Assembly (NCBI GenBank): GCA_003599415.1
Contig: QZKB01000159.1
Coordinates: 1-64,000 of the forward strand
From: Ignavibacteriales bacterium
Lineage (GTDB): Bacteria > Bacteroidota > Ignavibacteria > Ignavibacteriales > SURF-24
Length of the DNA stretch: 64,000 nt
Direction: 5' to 3'
In this document: positions 31,686-40,658 of the stretch, in pieces
How positions within the stretch are numbered: the stretch's first letter is position 1
Layout of the letters: each line of letters starts with the position of its first letter
Program-made: the position numbers and the translations under genes
Notes under the pieces: model-generated
Told to the model about the DNA's origin: nothing
What the model saw: the letters and a program-made list of their open reading frames with translations, nothing else
The model's database searches: none

Positions 31686-34142
31686 ATGCCAGTTAAGAAA
31701 AAGATAAAAGAGGTAGAAAAATCTGACAGCTATTTTGTTCTATCGTTTGAAAAGAAGAAAAAAATTCTTGGCATTTTTGCCTTGGTTATTGCTGTTCTAA
31801 TATTTCTTAGTATAATTTCGTATTCACGTTACGACCAGGCAAACCTTACTTACCAGTTTACGGATTTGTTCAGAGTATTTTCACCTGATGAAGGATTTGC
31901 CAAACGTGCGGAAAGTACACATAACTGGCTTGGTGTTTTTGGCGCATACCTTTCAACTTTCTTTGTTACCGGAACACTCGGATATTTCTCATTGGTGTTT
32001 CCTGTTATTATTTTTATCTGGGGTTATATAATTCTTAAGAAAAATAAAAATATCAAATGGGCAATAAACATTTCAAATTTTTCGCTTGTAACAGGAATAA
32101 TTCTGGCGAGTTTTTTTGGAGTTCTTCGTTTAAAGTTAAATATATTCCCGGAGATATATGAGCTTTCCGGAGGTGTAGGAGGATATCTTGGACTTGCTCT
32201 CGGAAGACTGCTTGGTGGGTTCGGCAGTATTCTTTTATTAGCCACACTGTTTCTCTTTACTTTAATAATTGCAATAGATTTTAAATTAAGCCGCGTAATT
32301 GATTTCCTGAAAAGTCTTTTTGAAAAGAGCCAGGAATATGTTGTTAATAAAGACGAAGTAAAAACTGAAAGCAACCTTGAAAAGATTAAGGAACTTAAAA
32401 CAGAAAAACCGAAAAGGACAAAATTAGTTAAACCCGAACCTGAAGAAGAAGCGCCTGAAGAATCTGTTGAAGAAACAAAAATTCAAATAGTAAGATCAAG
32501 TGAAGTTGGTGTAGTTAAGGAACAGGAAGAGGAAATATCAGAGTTTCCGAAATCTGAACAAGTTAAAAAGGAAGAAAAGAAAAAATCTGAACAGCCGGCA
32601 TTACCGGAAATTGATAAAGATGAAGAAGCTAAACTTCCAAATCAGTGGGACGAAATAATCAATTACAAAAAACCTGCTCTTACATTGTTAGATGCAGCTC
32701 CGGAAGAGAATTACAAAGTTGCCGAGGAAGAACTAAAGAAGAATGCAGAACTTCTTAAGGAAAAACTCTCACTCTTTGATATTAAAATTGAAAACATAAC
32801 TGTTACGCCGGGTCCGGTAGTTACTTTATATGAAATTGTACCTGAACCCGGAGTTAAGATCAGCAGAATTGTTAGTCTTGAACATGATATTGCTCTTGCA
32901 CTTGCTGCGCGTGGTATAAGAATCATTGCACCTATTCCCGGTAAAAGTGCAATCGGTGTAGAAATTCCGAACGCACAGGCAGCGTTGGTAAATGCAAGAA
33001 GTGTTCTTGGAAAAATAAATGAAGTTAAAGATGAACTTCCGATGGCGCTTGGTAAAACGATCTCTGGGGATGTTTATATAACGGATTTATCAAAAATGCC
33101 GCACTTATTAATTGCAGGATCAACAGGATCCGGTAAAAGCGTCGGCATCAACATGATTATTACAAGCTTGCTTTATGCAAAAGATCCGTCCGATGTAAAA
33201 TTTGTTATTATCGATCCGAAGAAGATTGAATTATCATTCTATGGTAAACTGAACAAACATTTTTTAGCAGTGTCTCCGGATCTTGATGAAGAAATTATAA
33301 CCACGCCGCAGAATGCAATATTAATATTAAAGTCTGTAGAATATGAAATGGAAAAACGGTATAACCGTTTGGCAAAAGCAGGCGTAAGAAATATTGTAGA
33401 TTACAACCAGAAGATTTCCGATCCTAAGAAAAAGCCAAAAGACACAGAAGATGTTAAGCATTATAAGATGCCTTACATTATAGTAATTATAGATGAGTTG
33501 GCTGACCTTATGATTACGGCAAGCAAAGAAGTTGAAGAACCCATTGCCCGGCTTGCCCAGTTAGCGCGTGCGGTTGGAATTCATCTTGTACTTGCAACAC
33601 AGCGCCCGTCTGTTAATGTTATTACAGGCGTAATTAAAGCTAATTTCAGCGCACGGATGGCTTACCAGGTTGCAACAAAAATTGATTCGAGAACAATACT
33701 TGATATGAACGGTGCCGAGCAGTTGCTTGGCCGCGGTGATATGCTTTTCCTTCCTTCTGGTACGCCAAAACCAATCCGTATGCAGAATGCTTTTATATCA
33801 ACTGAGGAAGTTGAAAAGATTACAAATTATATTTATTCGCAGCCAGGTTATTCAAAAAGATATTTCCTGCCTTCTATGTATGAGAAGAAAAAAGAAAGCG
33901 CAGGAGGATTTCTCTCAGACCGTGATCCTATGTTTGATGAAGCGGCAAGAGTTATTGTTCGGCATCAGCAGGGTTCGGTTTCATTACTCCAGAGAAGATT
34001 AAAACTTGGTTATTCCCGTGCTGCAAGAATTGTTGATCAGCTTGAAGAGGCCGGAATTGTCGGTCCTGCCGATGGTAGCAAGGTTCGTGCTGTTCAGGTA
34101 GAAGATGAGCAACAACTTGAAACAATTTTACGGGCTTTGTAG
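31686..34142 (+). CDS. ftsK: DNA translocase FtsK
   Basis: An 818-residue septal DNA pump. The N-terminal membrane domain has about four helices (residues about 28-200, e.g. ILGIFALVIAVLIFLSIISY and LLLATLFLFTLIIAIDF). An acidic/basic linker follows (220-330), then the alpha/beta motor with Walker A GSTGSGKS (478-485), Walker B YIIVIIDELADLM (about 595-607), and LVLATQRPSVNVITG. The C-terminal gamma winged helix (GSVSLLQRRLKLGYSRAARI, about 755-818) reads KOPS-like sites. Full length for the family. Confidence 0.97.
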   Translation: MPVKKKIKEVEKSDSYFVLSFEKKKKILGIFALVIAVLIFLSIISYSRYDQANLTYQFTDLFRVFSPDEGFAKRAESTHNWLGVFGAYLSTFFVTGTLGYFSLVFPVIIFIWGYIILKKNKNIKWAINISNFSLVTGIILASFFGVLRLKLNIFPEIYELSGGVGGYLGLALGRLLGGFGSILLLATLFLFTLIIAIDFKLSRVIDFLKSLFEKSQEYVVNKDEVKTESNLEKIKELKTEKPKRTKLVKPEPEEEAPEESVEETKIQIVRSSEVGVVKEQEEEISEFPKSEQVKKEEKKKSEQPALPEIDKDEEAKLPNQWDEIINYKKPALTLLDAAPEENYKVAEEELKKNAELLKEKLSLFDIKIENITVTPGPVVTLYEIVPEPGVKISRIVSLEHDIALALAARGIRIIAPIPGKSAIGVEIPNAQAALVNARSVLGKINEVKDELPMALGKTISGDVYITDLSKMPHLLIAGSTGSGKSVGINMIITSLLYAKDPSDVKFVIIDPKKIELSFYGKLNKHFLAVSPDLDEEIITTPQNAILILKSVEYEMEKRYNRLAKAGVRNIVDYNQKISDPKKKPKDTEDVKHYKMPYIIVIIDELADLMITASKEVEEPIARLAQLARAVGIHLVLATQRPSVNVITGVIKANFSARMAYQVATKIDSRTILDMNGAEQLLGRGDMLFLPSGTPKPIRMQNAFISTEEVEKITNYIYSQPGYSKRYFLPSMYEKKKESAGGFLSDRDPMFDEAARVIVRHQQGSVSLLQRRLKLGYSRAARIVDQLEEAGIVGPADGSKVRAVQVEDEQQLETILRAL

Positions 34143-34177
34143 TAAGAGAAATAGTAATACATTTGAAAGGATTTTGA

Positions 34178-34810
34178 ATGTTAAAAAAAATAAGCCTGAA
34201 AATTTTAGTAATATTTTTATTCTCTTCGTGCATTTTTGGGCAATCTGCCCAGGATGTTGTTAAAAAGATTCAGAATAAATTTGAAAGCATTTATAATTTA
34301 ACAGCAGATTTTACACAGGCATCTGTAATCCCCGGCAGTAAATCATCGGCTAAAAATTCCGGCAAAATTTATTTCCAGAAAGAAAATAAATACAGGATTG
34401 AATTTAAAAGTATGGAAATAATTTCCGATGGTGTTACAATCTGGAATTATAACAAGAAAGCAAAAAAAGTTGTTATCAACAACGCAGATGACGAATCGAA
34501 CAGTTTCTCTCTGAAAAATCTTATAATTGACTACCCTAACCAAAGCACCGCTTCCTTGCTTGGCAATGAAAAAATAAATGGGCAGGAGTTTACCGTTATA
34601 AATCTTAAACCGAAAAAAGAAGAGAGCAATTTTGAGGCGATAAAAATCTGGAGCAGTGCCGATGGAATGGTTCGCAAAGCCGAGATTGTTGATAATAACA
34701 GGGCTTCACTGATTTTTGAATTGTCATCAATTGATACTGACAGAAAAATTTCATCAGATAAATTTGTTTTCAAAAAACCGGCAGGAACAGAAGTTATTGA
34801 CCTTAGATAA
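34178..34810 (+). CDS. lolA: outer-membrane lipoprotein carrier protein LolA-like
   Basis: A 210-residue periplasmic protein with a signal peptide (MLKKISLKILVIFLFSSCIF, cleavage about 22 before QSAQ) and the LolA half-barrel: VVKKIQNKFESIYNLTADFT, SGKIYFQKENKYRIEFKS, GVTIWNYNKKAKKVVIN and INGQEFTVINLKPKKE. It carries lipoproteins from LolCDE to the outer membrane. The SSC in the leader is not a convincing lipobox. The next gene starts before this one ends, so the pair is translationally coupled. Confidence 0.9.
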   Translation: MLKKISLKILVIFLFSSCIFGQSAQDVVKKIQNKFESIYNLTADFTQASVIPGSKSSAKNSGKIYFQKENKYRIEFKSMEIISDGVTIWNYNKKAKKVVINNADDESNSFSLKNLIIDYPNQSTASLLGNEKINGQEFTVINLKPKKEESNFEAIKIWSSADGMVRKAEIVDNNRASLIFELSSIDTDRKISSDKFVFKKPAGTEVIDLR

Positions 34811-35825
34811 TAAAAATCCGTTGCAATTAAAAAAAATCTTAGGACTGGTATTTACACTCCTGCTAACGGGATTGTTCTTGGTTATTGCTTTTTATGGTGT
34901 CGATTTTAGCAAGATGTTTTTTTTCATTTCGAACGCTTCAATATTCTGGATGATTGTTCTTGTATTCAGCCTGCTTTCTTCTCACTATATACGCGCATTA
35001 AGATGGAAAATAATTTTAAGTTCCGTCAAACCGGATTCTTCAACATTAAACCTGTTCGGTGCACTTATGGTTGGTTACGGTGTTAACTGCGCGGTTCCCC
35101 GTCTTGGTGAAGTATCCAGAGCAGTTGTACTTGGTAAATGGGAAAAAATTTCCACGACATCAACAATCGGAACTGTTATTCTTGAAAGAGTAATAGATAT
35201 GCTTTCATTCGCGTTTGCCGTTGTTATAAGCGTATTTATATGGAGCGGTGACCTTTACCAGCATTTTCCATGGCTGCGCAGTTCGTTGTATATTGTTATT
35301 GCTTTAATGCTGCTTCTGTTTTTATTTCTCATTCTTCTTGTTAGATTAAAAGAAAAATTTTATAACGCAATAATTAAATTTGTCGGAAAGATATCGGAAA
35401 AACTTGCACATAAACTTGCTTCAACTTTTGAAATGCTCATTCTTGGATTTGCAAGTCTTAAGGGAGTAAAAAATTATATGCTCACTTTATTTCTTACCTT
35501 GCTTATGTTTGTTTTTTACTGGTTGAATTCTTACATCGGATTTTTTATTGTCGGGATGGATCAGTTGACGAATGTAAACCTTGGAATGGCCTGGATAATA
35601 ATGAGCATAAGTTCAATTGGAGTAATGATTCCGACTCCCGGGGGAACTGGTTCTTATCATACTTTGGTAAAATCAGTATTGGTTCTCCTGTTCGGTTTTG
35701 ATGAGGCAATCAGTCTTGCGTATGCAGTACTAACTCATATTATATCTTATGTTCTTTTTGTTACTGCGGCATTGTTCTTTTTCTTTTACTTAAATAAAAA
35801 GTTCTCCGTAAAACCTGTTAACTAA
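34797..35825 (+). CDS. flippase-like membrane protein (lysylphosphatidylglycerol synthase TM family)
   Basis: An integral membrane protein of about 342 residues with roughly eight helices, of the UPF0104/LPG_synthase_TM family (Pfam PF03706, as in YbhN and AglD). Conserved blocks: FWMIVLVFSLLSSHYIRALR, GYGVNCAVPRLGEVSRAVVL, TVILERVIDMLSFAF and ISSIGVMIPTPGGTGSYHTL. The frame is open from 34716, but that part overlaps lolA; a TTG at 34797 with AGGA 10 nt upstream is the likeliest start, overlapping lolA by 14 nt. It has no synthase domain. Probably lipid or lipid-linked sugar translocation (inference). Confidence 0.85.
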   Translation: MTLDNKNPLQLKKILGLVFTLLLTGLFLVIAFYGVDFSKMFFFISNASIFWMIVLVFSLLSSHYIRALRWKIILSSVKPDSSTLNLFGALMVGYGVNCAVPRLGEVSRAVVLGKWEKISTTSTIGTVILERVIDMLSFAFAVVISVFIWSGDLYQHFPWLRSSLYIVIALMLLLFLFLILLVRLKEKFYNAIIKFVGKISEKLAHKLASTFEMLILGFASLKGVKNYMLTLFLTLLMFVFYWLNSYIGFFIVGMDQLTNVNLGMAWIIMSISSIGVMIPTPGGTGSYHTLVKSVLVLLFGFDEAISLAYAVLTHIISYVLFVTAALFFFFYLNKKFSVKPVN

Positions 35826-35832
35826 ATAGTGA

Positions 35833-36480
35833 ATGAATAAAATGAAAAAATTATTTTACCTGGCTCTTATTGTTACCGGTACTGCATTTGGGCAGATTGA
35901 TTTAAGCGCAGGAATGGGCATTAATTTTTCTTCCTTTGCTTCATTGAATGATTATATCAGTTCGGTAAACAACCAGGACCTTGCAAGTTTTAATTCAAAT
36001 GTTGAGTTTTTTGGTGAAGCCGGTTACCAGATTAAAAATAATTTTATGCTGGGGCTCGACTATTCTTTCTCACTTTATTCTTACACAAATGATTTTTCCG
36101 GCCTGGGAAAATTTGAATTTGATTACAACCTGCACTCACCAACCTTAATGGCATATTACGTTATTAAAGGTGAGGGTTATAAATTTAAACTTGGTGGAGG
36201 GGCAGGAATAAGATATATTGTATGCGAGCAAACTTTACCGCAGTCAACATTATCTGAAACATATACAGCAACCGGATTCGGCGCTTTATTAAAAGCAGAG
36301 GGAAACACTGCTCTGGGGCAAAACGTTTTCGCATTAATTGCGTTTTCCCTAAAAATGGATTTCCCCGGAACACCTAAAAATTCAGGTAAAGCTATATCAT
36401 ACAGGCAATCAGGAATTAATGAAGTAGATATAAACTCATTTACTGCCGGTGTAAGGCTTGGCGTAATGTATACTTTTTAA
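35833..36480 (+). CDS. outer-membrane beta-barrel protein
   Basis: A 215-residue protein with a signal peptide (MNKMKKLFYLALIVTGTAFG, cleavage before QIDL) and a PorT/OmpW-like pattern of short amphipathic strands: IDLSAGMGINFSSFASLNDY, NFMLGLDYSFSLYSYTNDF, KFKLGGGAGIRYIVCEQTL, with final strand AGVRLGVMYTF ending in Phe, as barrel insertion signals do. No specific function was recognised. Starts 7 nt after the flippase-like gene; uppP follows after 9 nt. Confidence 0.8.
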   Translation: MNKMKKLFYLALIVTGTAFGQIDLSAGMGINFSSFASLNDYISSVNNQDLASFNSNVEFFGEAGYQIKNNFMLGLDYSFSLYSYTNDFSGLGKFEFDYNLHSPTLMAYYVIKGEGYKFKLGGGAGIRYIVCEQTLPQSTLSETYTATGFGALLKAEGNTALGQNVFALIAFSLKMDFPGTPKNSGKAISYRQSGINEVDINSFTAGVRLGVMYTF

Positions 36481-36489
36481 GGAGAAATT

Positions 36490-37338
36490 GTGAATATAAT
36501 TGAAGCTATCTTCCTTGGACTAATACAGGGATTGACAGAATTTTTACCGATCAGCAGCACTGCGCATCTTACAATCGCAGGCAAAATATTAAACCTTATT
36601 TCACCTGAAAATCCTGAAAGATGGACTGCATTTATTGCTGTAATACAATTAGGTACAATGCTGGCGGTAATAATTTATTTCTGGAAAGACCTGTTTCATA
36701 TTATCAAGGAGTTTTTAAAAGAGAATTTTATAGAAAGAAAAACATTTACCAAACAGAATCTTAACGCAAGACTCGGATGGTACATAATAATCGGAACAAT
36801 TCCGATTGTATTTATTGGATTGCTGTTTAAGGATTTTATTGAAGGCGCCTTTACCAAAGACCTGGTGGTTATTTCATTCAGTTTAATTGTGCTTGGAATT
36901 CTTTTAGCAGTGGCGGAAAGAATCGGGAATTTTAAAAAGGATATTGAAAAACTTACCTGGATCGATGCTTTGATTATAGGTATTGCTCAGGCAGTTGCAT
37001 TAATCCCCGGCTCATCACGTTCCGGAACAACTATCACTGCAAGTTTATTTCTTGGACTAACAAGGGAAACCGCCGCAAGGTTTTCATTTCTTTTAAGTAT
37101 TCCGGCGGTACTTGCAAGTGGCTTACTTCAGTTTGTTGAATCCGTGAAATACCTGAATCAATCAATGGCATTAAATCTTTTGGTTGCTACAATTACATCG
37201 GTAATAAGCGGGTATTTTGCAATTGATTTCCTTTTAAAATTTTTAAGAAAAAACACTACTTTTGTTTTTGTTTTTTACAGGATAGTATTAGGAATAATTA
37301 TCCTTGGTTTAATATTTTTAAATTATATTTCCCGTTAA
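36490..37338 (+). CDS. uppP: undecaprenyl-diphosphatase UppP (BacA)
   Basis: A 282-residue polytopic enzyme that recycles undecaprenyl pyrophosphate to the monophosphate for peptidoglycan and polysaccharide synthesis; it also gives bacitracin resistance. Signature motifs: GLTEFLPISSTAHL (about 15-28) and ALIPGSSRSGTTITASLFLG (about 170-190). Starts with GTG at 36490, fixed by GGAG at 36481-36484. Eight or so membrane helices. Member of the cell-envelope cluster (lolA, flippase-like gene, barrel). Confidence 0.97.
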   Translation: MNIIEAIFLGLIQGLTEFLPISSTAHLTIAGKILNLISPENPERWTAFIAVIQLGTMLAVIIYFWKDLFHIIKEFLKENFIERKTFTKQNLNARLGWYIIIGTIPIVFIGLLFKDFIEGAFTKDLVVISFSLIVLGILLAVAERIGNFKKDIEKLTWIDALIIGIAQAVALIPGSSRSGTTITASLFLGLTRETAARFSFLLSIPAVLASGLLQFVESVKYLNQSMALNLLVATITSVISGYFAIDFLLKFLRKNTTFVFVFYRIVLGIIILGLIFLNYISR

Positions 37339-37359
37339 TAAAATTATAATGGAGTTAAT

Positions 37360-38058
37360 ATGATAAGATTTCTTTTTTCAATGCTTGTTCTTGCCTGCTT
37401 GTTGGGCTGCAACGAAACAAAAAAAGCAGATGAAGCAGATACACAGAATAGCGATTCACTTAAAACAAAGGAGATGAGTGTGGACTTTACCGCGATAGAC
37501 AAAGTATTTCCAACCGCAGATGATTCTGTTGCCGTTGGTATAATAAAAACAAAATTCGGAACAATTGAAGTTGAATTGTTTTCAAAAGATGCTCCGAAAA
37601 CAGTTAAGAATTTTATCGGGCTTTCATTAAACGGTTATTATAAGGGCGTAATTTTCCATCGTGTTGCAAAAGGATTTGTAATACAAGGTGGTGACCCTAC
37701 GGGAACAGGCGCCGGTGGAACAAGCATTTACGGTGATACATTTGAGGATGAATTAAATTCTGAAACCAAAAGCTACAAAGACGGTTACCAGCGCGGAGTT
37801 TTAGCAATGGCAAATAAAGGACCAAACACTAACTCTTCGCAGTTTTTTATAATGCTAACAGAAGTAAGCCAGATGCCTAAGAACTATACTATTTTCGGTA
37901 AAGTAATTAAAGGAATGGAAGTAGTTGATAAAATCGGCGCTTCCAAAATTACTCCGGTTATGGGCCAGAACGATGGTAAACCGGTTGAACCTATTGCTAT
38001 GGAAAGTGTTACGGTTGAAAAAAGAGAAAAGAAGATTAACAGCATCTTCGATAAGTAA
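37360..38058 (+). CDS. cyclophilin-type peptidyl-prolyl isomerase lipoprotein
   Basis: A 232-residue exported PPIase. Lipobox MLVLACLLGC with Cys at residue 17. After a charged spacer, the cyclophilin domain (about 60-225) has FGTIEVELFSKDAPKTVKNF, the catalytic FHRVAKGFVIQGGDPTGTGA (Arg in FHR), GVLAMANKGPNTNSSQFFIM, and YTIFGKVIKGMEVVDKIG. It catalyses proline isomerisation in proteins of the periplasm or outer membrane. A 20-nt gap from uppP suggests co-transcription. Confidence 0.95.
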   Translation: MIRFLFSMLVLACLLGCNETKKADEADTQNSDSLKTKEMSVDFTAIDKVFPTADDSVAVGIIKTKFGTIEVELFSKDAPKTVKNFIGLSLNGYYKGVIFHRVAKGFVIQGGDPTGTGAGGTSIYGDTFEDELNSETKSYKDGYQRGVLAMANKGPNTNSSQFFIMLTEVSQMPKNYTIFGKVIKGMEVVDKIGASKITPVMGQNDGKPVEPIAMESVTVEKREKKINSIFDK

Positions 38059-38090
38059 GAGTTCTTAAATAATCCTTTTGAAAAATAATT

Positions 38091-38115
38091 AACCGGGTAG
38101 CTTAGCTATCCGGTT
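38091..38115 (+). terminator. terminator-like hairpin after the cyclophilin gene
   Basis: AACCGGGTAGC (38091-38101) pairs with GCTATCCGGTT (38105-38115), 11 pairs including one G-U, loop TTA. No T-tract follows (ATATCC), so it may be a mRNA-stabilising hairpin or imperfect terminator. Confidence 0.6.
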
Positions 38116-38148
38116 ATATCCATTGATTCAAATTCCATTTTAATTTAA

Positions 38149-39174
38149 ATGGCAAAACAAAAAAAAGAAATTCCGTCCATTTATTCTATCGGGAAATATC
38201 TAAAGCCTGATTCGCTGTTACCGGTATATTTTTTCTGTGGCAATGATACTTTTGCAATTGAAAGCGCAACAAAAGCCCTGGAAAAAATCATTCAGCCATT
38301 ATTAACATCCGATTTTGACAAAGAAACAATCAACGGTAATGAGTGTTCTGTATTTGATGTTATAGATATAGCTTCTTCGTTTCCTTTCGGTTCTGAAAAG
38401 AAATTAATAGTGCTTAAGGATTTTGATGAACTTAAGGGGGATAAAAAACAATTTAGTTCTTATGTAAAAAATCCATCACCCTCCACTATTTTAATCATAA
38501 ATAAATATACGGAAGTTAGTAACCCTGATTCAGAGCCGTACTCTTCCCTTTATGAAAAAAATTATATTTTTGAGGCAAACGAGTTAAAAGGAAATGAGCT
38601 TAGCAGCTGGATTGTAAAGTATGTTGCAAAGAATAATAAAACAATTTCAACTGAAAATGCTTTAGCTTTAATTGATATTGTCGGTGAAAACCGGTCTATA
38701 GTTGAAATGCAGATTCAAAAGATTTTTTCTTACTTGGGAACAAATAAAGAAATAACGCTGGAAATTATAAGAAGCTTATCTTCCCGGTTGAAACAGTATA
38801 ATATTTTTGATTTGTGGGGCGCAATAGGAAAAAGAAATAAAGCTAGAGCGCTGGAAATTACACTTAATATTATGGGGCAGGATGATGAAGCTAAACAGGC
38901 GCTGTACATCATAGTGATGCTGAATAAATATTTTACTTCTTTGGCTCAGATACCAGAACTGGAAAAAGAGAATAGTAATGAATTTGCAAAAGCAAAATCA
39001 ATCGGAACACATCCTTTCTTTTATAAAGATTATGTTAAAGCAAGCGCATTTTTTAATGAAAAGAAATTAAAGAATATCTTTCAGTCACTGATGGAAGCGG
39101 ATATGACAATGAAGTCAACAGCTTCAGATCCTAAAGCGGTTATTACTCTTCTTATAACCAAATTATTTATTTAA
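38149..39174 (+). CDS. holA: DNA polymerase III subunit delta
   Basis: A 341-residue HolA-type clamp-loader subunit. Pattern: LPVYFFCGNDTFAIESATKA (N-domain), SFPFGSEKKLIVLKDFDEL, STILIINKYTEVSN, then ELKGNELSSWIVKYVAKNNK, ENALALIDIVGENRSIVEMQ and the C-terminal helical domain YNIFDLWGAIGKRNKARALE. It opens the sliding clamp during replication. Family sequence conservation is low, but the order of motifs and length fit well. Confidence 0.9.
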   Translation: MAKQKKEIPSIYSIGKYLKPDSLLPVYFFCGNDTFAIESATKALEKIIQPLLTSDFDKETINGNECSVFDVIDIASSFPFGSEKKLIVLKDFDELKGDKKQFSSYVKNPSPSTILIINKYTEVSNPDSEPYSSLYEKNYIFEANELKGNELSSWIVKYVAKNNKTISTENALALIDIVGENRSIVEMQIQKIFSYLGTNKEITLEIIRSLSSRLKQYNIFDLWGAIGKRNKARALEITLNIMGQDDEAKQALYIIVMLNKYFTSLAQIPELEKENSNEFAKAKSIGTHPFFYKDYVKASAFFNEKKLKNIFQSLMEADMTMKSTASDPKAVITLLITKLFI

Positions 39175-39275
39175 AGTAAGCAGCAATGTGGGGGATTATT
39201 GATTTTACAGCTTCATTTCTTTAAAATTGACCTGGAAAAAGTGAAACTATTTTTAATCATAAGAGTATAAAACTA

Positions 39276-39857
39276 TTGAATAAAAGATTATCTGAACTGA
39301 CAGATGAAGAATTGATAAGTGAATTTCAGAATAATAATACTGTTGAAGCTTATGAGTTGCTGGTTAAAAGATACAAAGATTCTCTTATGAACTTTGTTTA
39401 CAGATTTACAGGTGATAAGGATGTAAGTTCCGATATTGTACAGGATACTATGATCAGGTTTTATTTGAATAAGGATTCGTATAAATCATTTGCCAAATTT
39501 TCAACCTGGATATACACTATCGCCTCAAATCTTGCAAAAAATGAATTGAAAAGAAGAAAAAGAAGAAAAATTTATTCAATTGACCATGATGCAGATGAAC
39601 CTGAAATAGTTATAAAAGATAAATTGCCGTTGCCGGATAAGCTGGCCGACAGTGATATTAAAAATAAGATTATTGAAAATGCCCTTACTAAAGTAAAACC
39701 TGTTTACAGGGAAGTTGTCGTTCTTAGAGATGTACAGGACCTTAGCTACGAAGAAATTGCTGAAATAACCGGGCTCTCCATTGGAACTGTTAAATCAAGA
39801 ATCAATCGTGGCAGGAATCATCTCCAGAAACTATTAAAACATATTTATAATGAGTAG
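39276..39857 (+). CDS. ECF sigma-70 family RNA polymerase sigma factor
   Basis: A 193-residue ECF (group 4) sigma factor. Region 2 (about 22-90): YELLVKRYKDSLMNFVYRFT, DVSSDIVQDTMIRFYLN, FSTWIYTIASNLAKNELKRR. Region 4 (about 135-190): KVKPVYREVVVLRDVQDLSY, EEIAEITGLSIGTVKSRINR. No regions 1 or 3. Start is TTG at 39276. It directs transcription of an unknown regulon. The downstream gene starts at its last base, as a coupled anti-sigma partner would. Confidence 0.94.
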   Translation: MNKRLSELTDEELISEFQNNNTVEAYELLVKRYKDSLMNFVYRFTGDKDVSSDIVQDTMIRFYLNKDSYKSFAKFSTWIYTIASNLAKNELKRRKRRKIYSIDHDADEPEIVIKDKLPLPDKLADSDIKNKIIENALTKVKPVYREVVVLRDVQDLSYEEIAEITGLSIGTVKSRINRGRNHLQKLLKHIYNE

Positions 39858-40498
39858 TGCCTATGATTAAAAACTACAATTTGAAGACTAACATGGAAAA
39901 CAAAATTGTAAACTCTTTAAAAAATCTTCCAAGAGTTACAGCTCCAGAGGATTTTGAAATTAAACTTAAGCATCGACTAAATACATTACCGCCTCCGGTA
40001 AAAAGTAAAAAATTCTTCAACTTTAACCTGAACAGAAGTTTAATTCCTGCTTTCGGATTAGTTGCAAGCTTACTTCTTGTTTTTTCATTATTCTATTTCC
40101 AGAGTATTACTGAAATAAATGAAAAACAGAATAATTTACCGGCTTCCGGGGATGTGGATAAAACAATGGTTCAACCTGAAGATGCTAATGTTAAAATTGA
40201 GAAAGAGAGTAAAAACGACTTTACCTTAGAGGCTCCGGATAAAATTAATGAAATGCCCGTTTCAGGTGCTTCAAAAGAAAGTAAAGCAAGACTTAAAGAA
40301 TTAATTTCATCAGTCCGTGGAAGAAATGTTGACCAGAGTTTAAGCGCCCGCCCGGAATCCAGTTCAATTTATGGAGAAAATCCAACTCAACCAGTCCAGT
40401 TCAATGAATATAATCCATTTATGGAGAGTGACAGGGTTGTTGACAAACCTGCAGCACAAAAAGATACCTTAAATAAAGCAAAAGCTAAAAAGAAATAA
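39857..40498 (+). CDS. single-pass membrane protein, candidate anti-sigma factor
   Basis: 213 residues from the GTG at 39857, which overlaps the sigma factor stop; an in-frame ATG at 39863 is an alternative. One membrane helix at about residues 62-80 (SLIPAFGLVASLLLVFSLFY) separates a basic cytoplasmic N-part (SLKNLPRVTAPEDFEIKLKH) from an extracytoplasmic acidic/Ser-rich part of about 130 residues with no known domain. Topology and coupling suggest an anti-sigma factor, but the classical zinc anti-sigma motif (HxxxCxxC) is missing. A clean terminator follows. Confidence 0.7.
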   Translation: MPMIKNYNLKTNMENKIVNSLKNLPRVTAPEDFEIKLKHRLNTLPPPVKSKKFFNFNLNRSLIPAFGLVASLLLVFSLFYFQSITEINEKQNNLPASGDVDKTMVQPEDANVKIEKESKNDFTLEAPDKINEMPVSGASKESKARLKELISSVRGRNVDQSLSARPESSSIYGENPTQPVQFNEYNPFMESDRVVDKPAAQKDTLNKAKAKKK

Positions 40499-40500
40499 AA

Positions 40501-40523
40501 AGGAGCTGTTAAGCTCCTTTTTT
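40501..40523 (+). terminator. strong intrinsic terminator
   Basis: AGGAGCT (40501-40507), loop GTTA, AGCTCCT (40512-40518) followed by five more T; the preceding A run extends the stem. It closes the sigma/anti-sigma unit. Confidence 0.88.
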
Positions 40524-40658
40524 ATGCCAGGTCATAGTATATAACATTTGTTTTATTTATTGTTGGAATAAAATATAAACTTTAAATGTCTCAATTATTA
40601 ATGGTAAAATAATCCCTTTTTTTTTCGATTATTAGGTAATAAAAAGGATTGGTTTTGC

